The notes beneath the pieces were generated by a model. It made no database searches, was not told the DNA's origin, and saw only the letters and a list, made by a program, of their open reading frames with translations. The translations under genes and the position numbers were made by a program. Shown one piece after another: positions 60,333 to 62,700 of a stretch of 62,700 nt of DNA (position 1 is its first letter; each line of letters starts with the position of its first letter). Origin of the DNA: JBKEAJ01 sp047974415 (GTDB lineage: Bacteria > Bacteroidota > Bacteroidia > Bacteroidales > Prolixibacteraceae); NCBI GenBank assembly GCA_047974415.1, contig JBKECH010000077.1, positions 1 to 62,700 of the forward strand. Reading direction: 5' to 3'.

Positions 60333-61184
60333 ATGCACAAAGAAGACTTAAACACTGATTTCATACTGTTAAATATAGGTTATGCAATCCATAATGCAGA
60401 TTGGAACTGGAAAAATGTACACAGCCCCTTTGCTCGTATTCACTACATCGTCAACGGAGATGCCAAAATTATCAGAGATGGTGATGAACATTCTCTAACA
60501 AAAGGACATCTTTACCTTACCCCTCCCTACGTGAGGCACTCATACGTCTGCAATGACGCTCTGGAACTATACTACATTCATATATACGAAGATACAGGAA
60601 GAAATATAAGCTTCTTCGACACGATGAACCTCCCCTTCGAGATTAAAGCTTCAGACATAGATATAACACTGATAAAAAGGCTTGTAAAAACTAATCCTGG
60701 GCTAGAGTTAAAGCATTATGATCCCTGCTCATACGACAATTCTTCAAACCTCACAAAGAATATTATAGAACAAAAAGACATTTCTTTATCTTCCGAACTA
60801 GAAACCCAAGGAGCTGTAAAAGTTCTTTTTTCACACTTTGTTGCTCAAGCATCTCATAAAAACTGGAATATAGATACTCGCATACTTAAATCGCTATACC
60901 ACATTCACAAACACCTTGACAGTTCTATTAGAATTGAGGCTCTTGCCGAGATGTGCTTCATGTCTAAAGATCACTACATTCGACTTTTTAAAAAAGGTAT
61001 GAAAACTACACCTCGAAAATACATAAACCAAAAGAAAATTGAACAAATTCAACTAGCAATACTGTTGAATGACAAACCAATAAAGGATATTGCCTACGAT
61101 TTTGGATTTGATAATATTCCTTATTTCAACCGATTGTTCAAAAAAACAACAGGAGAAAGTCCTCGAGAGTTCCGATTGTTGTAG
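60333..61184 (+). CDS. AraC-family transcription regulator
   Basis: A 283-residue regulator. The N-terminal cupin-like sensing domain (about 1-160) contains ARIHYIVNGDAKIIRDGDEH and LYLTPPYVRHSYVC. The C-terminal double helix-turn-helix is at about 185-283: IRIEALAEMCFMSKDHYIRLF, PRKYINQKKIEQIQLAIL and IKDIAYDFGFDNIPYFNRLF, ending SPREFR. Divergent from the reductase gene across 121 bases, it is the likely sugar-responsive activator of the operon; the inducer, perhaps L-galactose, is inferred. Confidence 0.9.
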   Translation: MHKEDLNTDFILLNIGYAIHNADWNWKNVHSPFARIHYIVNGDAKIIRDGDEHSLTKGHLYLTPPYVRHSYVCNDALELYYIHIYEDTGRNISFFDTMNLPFEIKASDIDITLIKRLVKTNPGLELKHYDPCSYDNSSNLTKNIIEQKDISLSSELETQGAVKVLFSHFVAQASHKNWNIDTRILKSLYHIHKHLDSSIRIEALAEMCFMSKDHYIRLFKKGMKTTPRKYINQKKIEQIQLAILLNDKPIKDIAYDFGFDNIPYFNRLFKKTTGESPREFRLL

Positions 61185-61355
61185 CTCTTTAACACCAAAA
61201 TAAGAAAAACTAAGCAAAAACTTTGATAGCTCTCAATAATTCCCTTGCGTAGTGGAAATCTGACTTACAATTGATAAAAAAACAGTTGTATAGCTCTTTA
61301 CTTTCTCACATAGAGCCCAACTAAAACAAGAATGTTAACGGAGAAATTTCAAATC

Positions 61356-61535
61356 ATGGAACAAAAAGTACACGTACAATTTGGTTCTCCATCATTTGGA
61401 GTTACACTCTTTCGTAAAGGGAAATTATTACCATATCCATTTAAGCCCTATGAATTTGAAATCGGTAAGGCTTACGTTTTTGGGTCAGTGAAATATAATG
61501 GCAAATGGACAGGTGTAAGAATGACAATAGATTGA
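61356..61535 (+). CDS. Small hypothetical protein or gene remnant
   Basis: A 59-residue frame starting MEQKVHVQFGSPSFGV and ending in GSVKYNGKWTGVRMTID. The last part resembles the start of Bacteroidota envelope proteins that describe a KxNGK beta strand, so this may be the front of a truncated gene. A run GGGGCCCCCC follows the stop. No promoter box was found. The 61185-61355 stretch shows nothing I can support. Confidence 0.3.
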   Translation: MEQKVHVQFGSPSFGVTLFRKGKLLPYPFKPYEFEIGKAYVFGSVKYNGKWTGVRMTID

Positions 61536-61569
61536 TCTTGCAAGGGGCCCCCCTATTAACAATGCTATT

Positions 61570-62068
61570 ATGAAACTAAAACTATTGATTATTCTGTTGC
61601 TATGTTTGTCTGGCAAAGTACAAGTCTAGATGTCAAGCTTGCATGAAGGAAGTATTAGAGCGCAGGGAAGTGAACCCATGTGGGATGTTGCTTTTGTTTT
61701 TGGACACACATTTGAGGACAACAGAACCTTTCTATACGGAGGATTAAAGTTTCAAACAATGCCATTGTCAGGTAAGTATCATCAGGATGACGCTTACATA
61801 GGAACTAAAGAACACATGCCTATCCTCCTATTCGTCGGAGCAATATATAATTTCTCCGATAAAAAATTATAACCCAGAGGAACATTCTGTCGAAGTACTA
61901 AGAATATACCCCGAAGCTCGTTTGTATTGGACTCCTCTTCTACCTTACAAGTACGATTATAAAGGTATATCTGGAAAACTAGAGGCTGTAATATCACAGC
62001 TTGCCTATGGCTTAGGTTTTGGATTTTATTTTAGTTACCTTAAATCCGCAAGCTTATCTAATCGTTAA
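61570..62068 (+). pseudogene. Broken exported protein gene (amber stop and frameshift)
   Basis: ATG at 61570 begins a signal peptide (KLKLLIILLLCLSGKVQV) followed by an in-frame TAG at 61627. The same frame then continues SSLHEGSIRAQGSEPMWDVA and VFGHTFEDNRTFLYGGLKFQ to a stop at 61870. A different frame over the following bases continues NPEEHSVEVLRIYPEARLY and ends FYFSYLKSASLSNR at 62068. The pieces look like one barrel-type envelope protein with a nonsense mutation and a frameshift; two adjacent remnants are the alternative. The family is unknown. Confidence 0.5.
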
Positions 62069-62090
62069 GTTTCCCAGCCTAGGTATAATA

Positions 62091-62114
62091 AGCCCTGCAA
62101 AGATTTGCAGGGCT
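62091..62114. terminator. Terminator-like hairpin
   Basis: AGCCCTGCAAA and TTTGCAGGGCT pair perfectly (11 bp) around GA; a T run comes only after CGAGA. It separates the broken exported gene from the transposase gene. Confidence 0.6.
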
Positions 62115-62187
62115 CGAGATTTTTCACCTATTTAATTCTACTTTGACACATTTAATTTTCTGAATACCATCGGTCTATATCCTCCTG

Positions 62188-62700
62188 TCACTTTTGATGC
62201 CGTTCACGCATCATTGTTAGCATACGCTCTTCTGGAGTTTCCTTGCAGAACTTGAACACAAGGAAATCCATTATATCACGAGCTGACAATAGAGGGATGT
62301 CCTCCTTTTGTAATAGCCTCTCTCTAAGCAAGAAACTTCCACCCAATATATTCAGAGCGACCTGATGATACCATGCCAACCACTTCCTCGTTTGGAACTG
62401 ATCCAAGCCCAGTATTTGCTTTTGTTCCTTAAAACTGTGCTCTATAAAGAAACGTTGAGCCTGCATCTGTGCAATTGCTTTCTCGGTATATTGCGCAAGA
62501 GTTGCATTGGTAAACGAATATTTTACAACCTCGCCCTTAGTGGTCTTACGCCTGAAAACGACTAACATACGTCTCTCAACTGTGTTTGTGTGCTTATCCC
62601 AAACATAGATGTCTTTAAAATGAAATTTACCTCTGAGTAAGCCTTTAGCAGAGTATCTGATTTTTATATCCTGCCAATCTAACGAGTCAAGCGTCTTTAT
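62188..62700 (-). mobile_element. Partial IS transposase (IS701/DDE_5-like), cut by window edge
   Basis: The minus strand is open from the right edge to a TGA at 62188, giving 170 residues of a transposase C-terminal half. Visible parts are SAKGLLRGKFHFKDIYVWDK, RRMLVVFRRKTTKGEVVKYS, the EHSFKEQKQILGLDQFQTRK stretch with the probable catalytic Glu, and WLAWYHQVALNILGGSFLLRE. This order is that of IS701/IS4-group DDE transposases. The element's inner end should lie in 62120-62187, but no inverted repeat can be set without the other end. Confidence 0.75.

Noticed and set aside
62120..62187. CTGAATA near the IS end as a match to the MITE terminal repeat GCTGAATAGTTAC
   Set aside because: Only seven bases agree and the IS boundary is not known, so the IS at the edge cannot be named as the MITE's parent.

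Overview
The window looks like a stretch of chromosome from a member of the Bacteroidota, most probably order Bacteroidales; I cannot name the genus. Signs are the TAnnTTTG-type -7 promoter boxes (some with a TTG/TTTG box 19-20 bases upstream), little use of Shine-Dalgarno sites, families typical of the phylum (DUF4831, DUF3467, PorE-like OmpA protein, cyclophilin-FKBP fusion, short prolyl-tRNA synthetase), AT-rich sequence and many lipoproteins or outer-membrane proteins.

Layout. 1-255 is the tail of an unrecognised gene. 518-6695 (+) holds metG, a DUF4831 protein, class I fumarase and two lipoproteins, ending at a two-way terminator shared with the converging gyrA-TPR pair. 10748-15429 (-) holds glnS, a HAD hydrolase, a lysine-2,3-aminomutase-like radical SAM protein, a DsrE/YedF-like protein and a phosphoesterase. 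Then come a Ca/Na antiporter (+), priA (-), and a pfkA-PPIase pair (-). 21357-34668 (-) is the conserved translation/transcription block in the classical order: tRNA-Thr, -Tyr, -Gly, -Thr, tuf, (tRNA-like remnant), secE, nusG, rplK, rplA, rplJ, rplL, rpoB, rpoC, DUF3467. Upstream of it lie hpf, xerC-like and rpsU. 36756-43626 (-) holds an NhaC antiporter, a PorE-like envelope protein, a FadL-like outer-membrane protein and a Ser/Arg-rich lipoprotein. 44204-50448 (+) holds proS, pepT, tilS, a PspC protein, a broken outer-membrane gene carrying a 163-bp MITE, and a DUF4197 protein.

50620-61184 is a catabolic locus. One minus-strand run encodes an L-galactose-dehydrogenase-like aldo/keto reductase, a zinc alcohol dehydrogenase, an amidohydrolase-fold lactonase candidate, tagaturonate reductase (UxaB), altronate dehydratase (UxaA), a beta-propeller glycosidase-like protein and a sulfatase, with a divergent AraC regulator. 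Together they suggest release of L-galactose from a sulfated glycan and its conversion through L-galactonolactone, L-galactonate, D-tagaturonate and D-altronate to 2-keto-3-deoxygluconate. The right end holds decayed envelope genes and part of an insertion-sequence transposase.

The most unusual signal is non-coding. A leader element of about 115-125 bp (a long imperfect hairpin with a GGAGGATGATTA loop) occurs in four clear and two diverged copies. Each lies in the sense direction in the 5' leader of a gene (metG, hpf, a FadL-like gene, the Ser/Arg-rich lipoprotein, uxaA, the alcohol dehydrogenase). Four abut the start codon exactly, and the clear copies are flanked by direct repeats containing ATGAAA. 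Two copies sit next to an older decayed copy, as if leaders accrete by repeated insertion at the same start-codon site. A second, unrelated family of palindromic intergenic repeats is also present.
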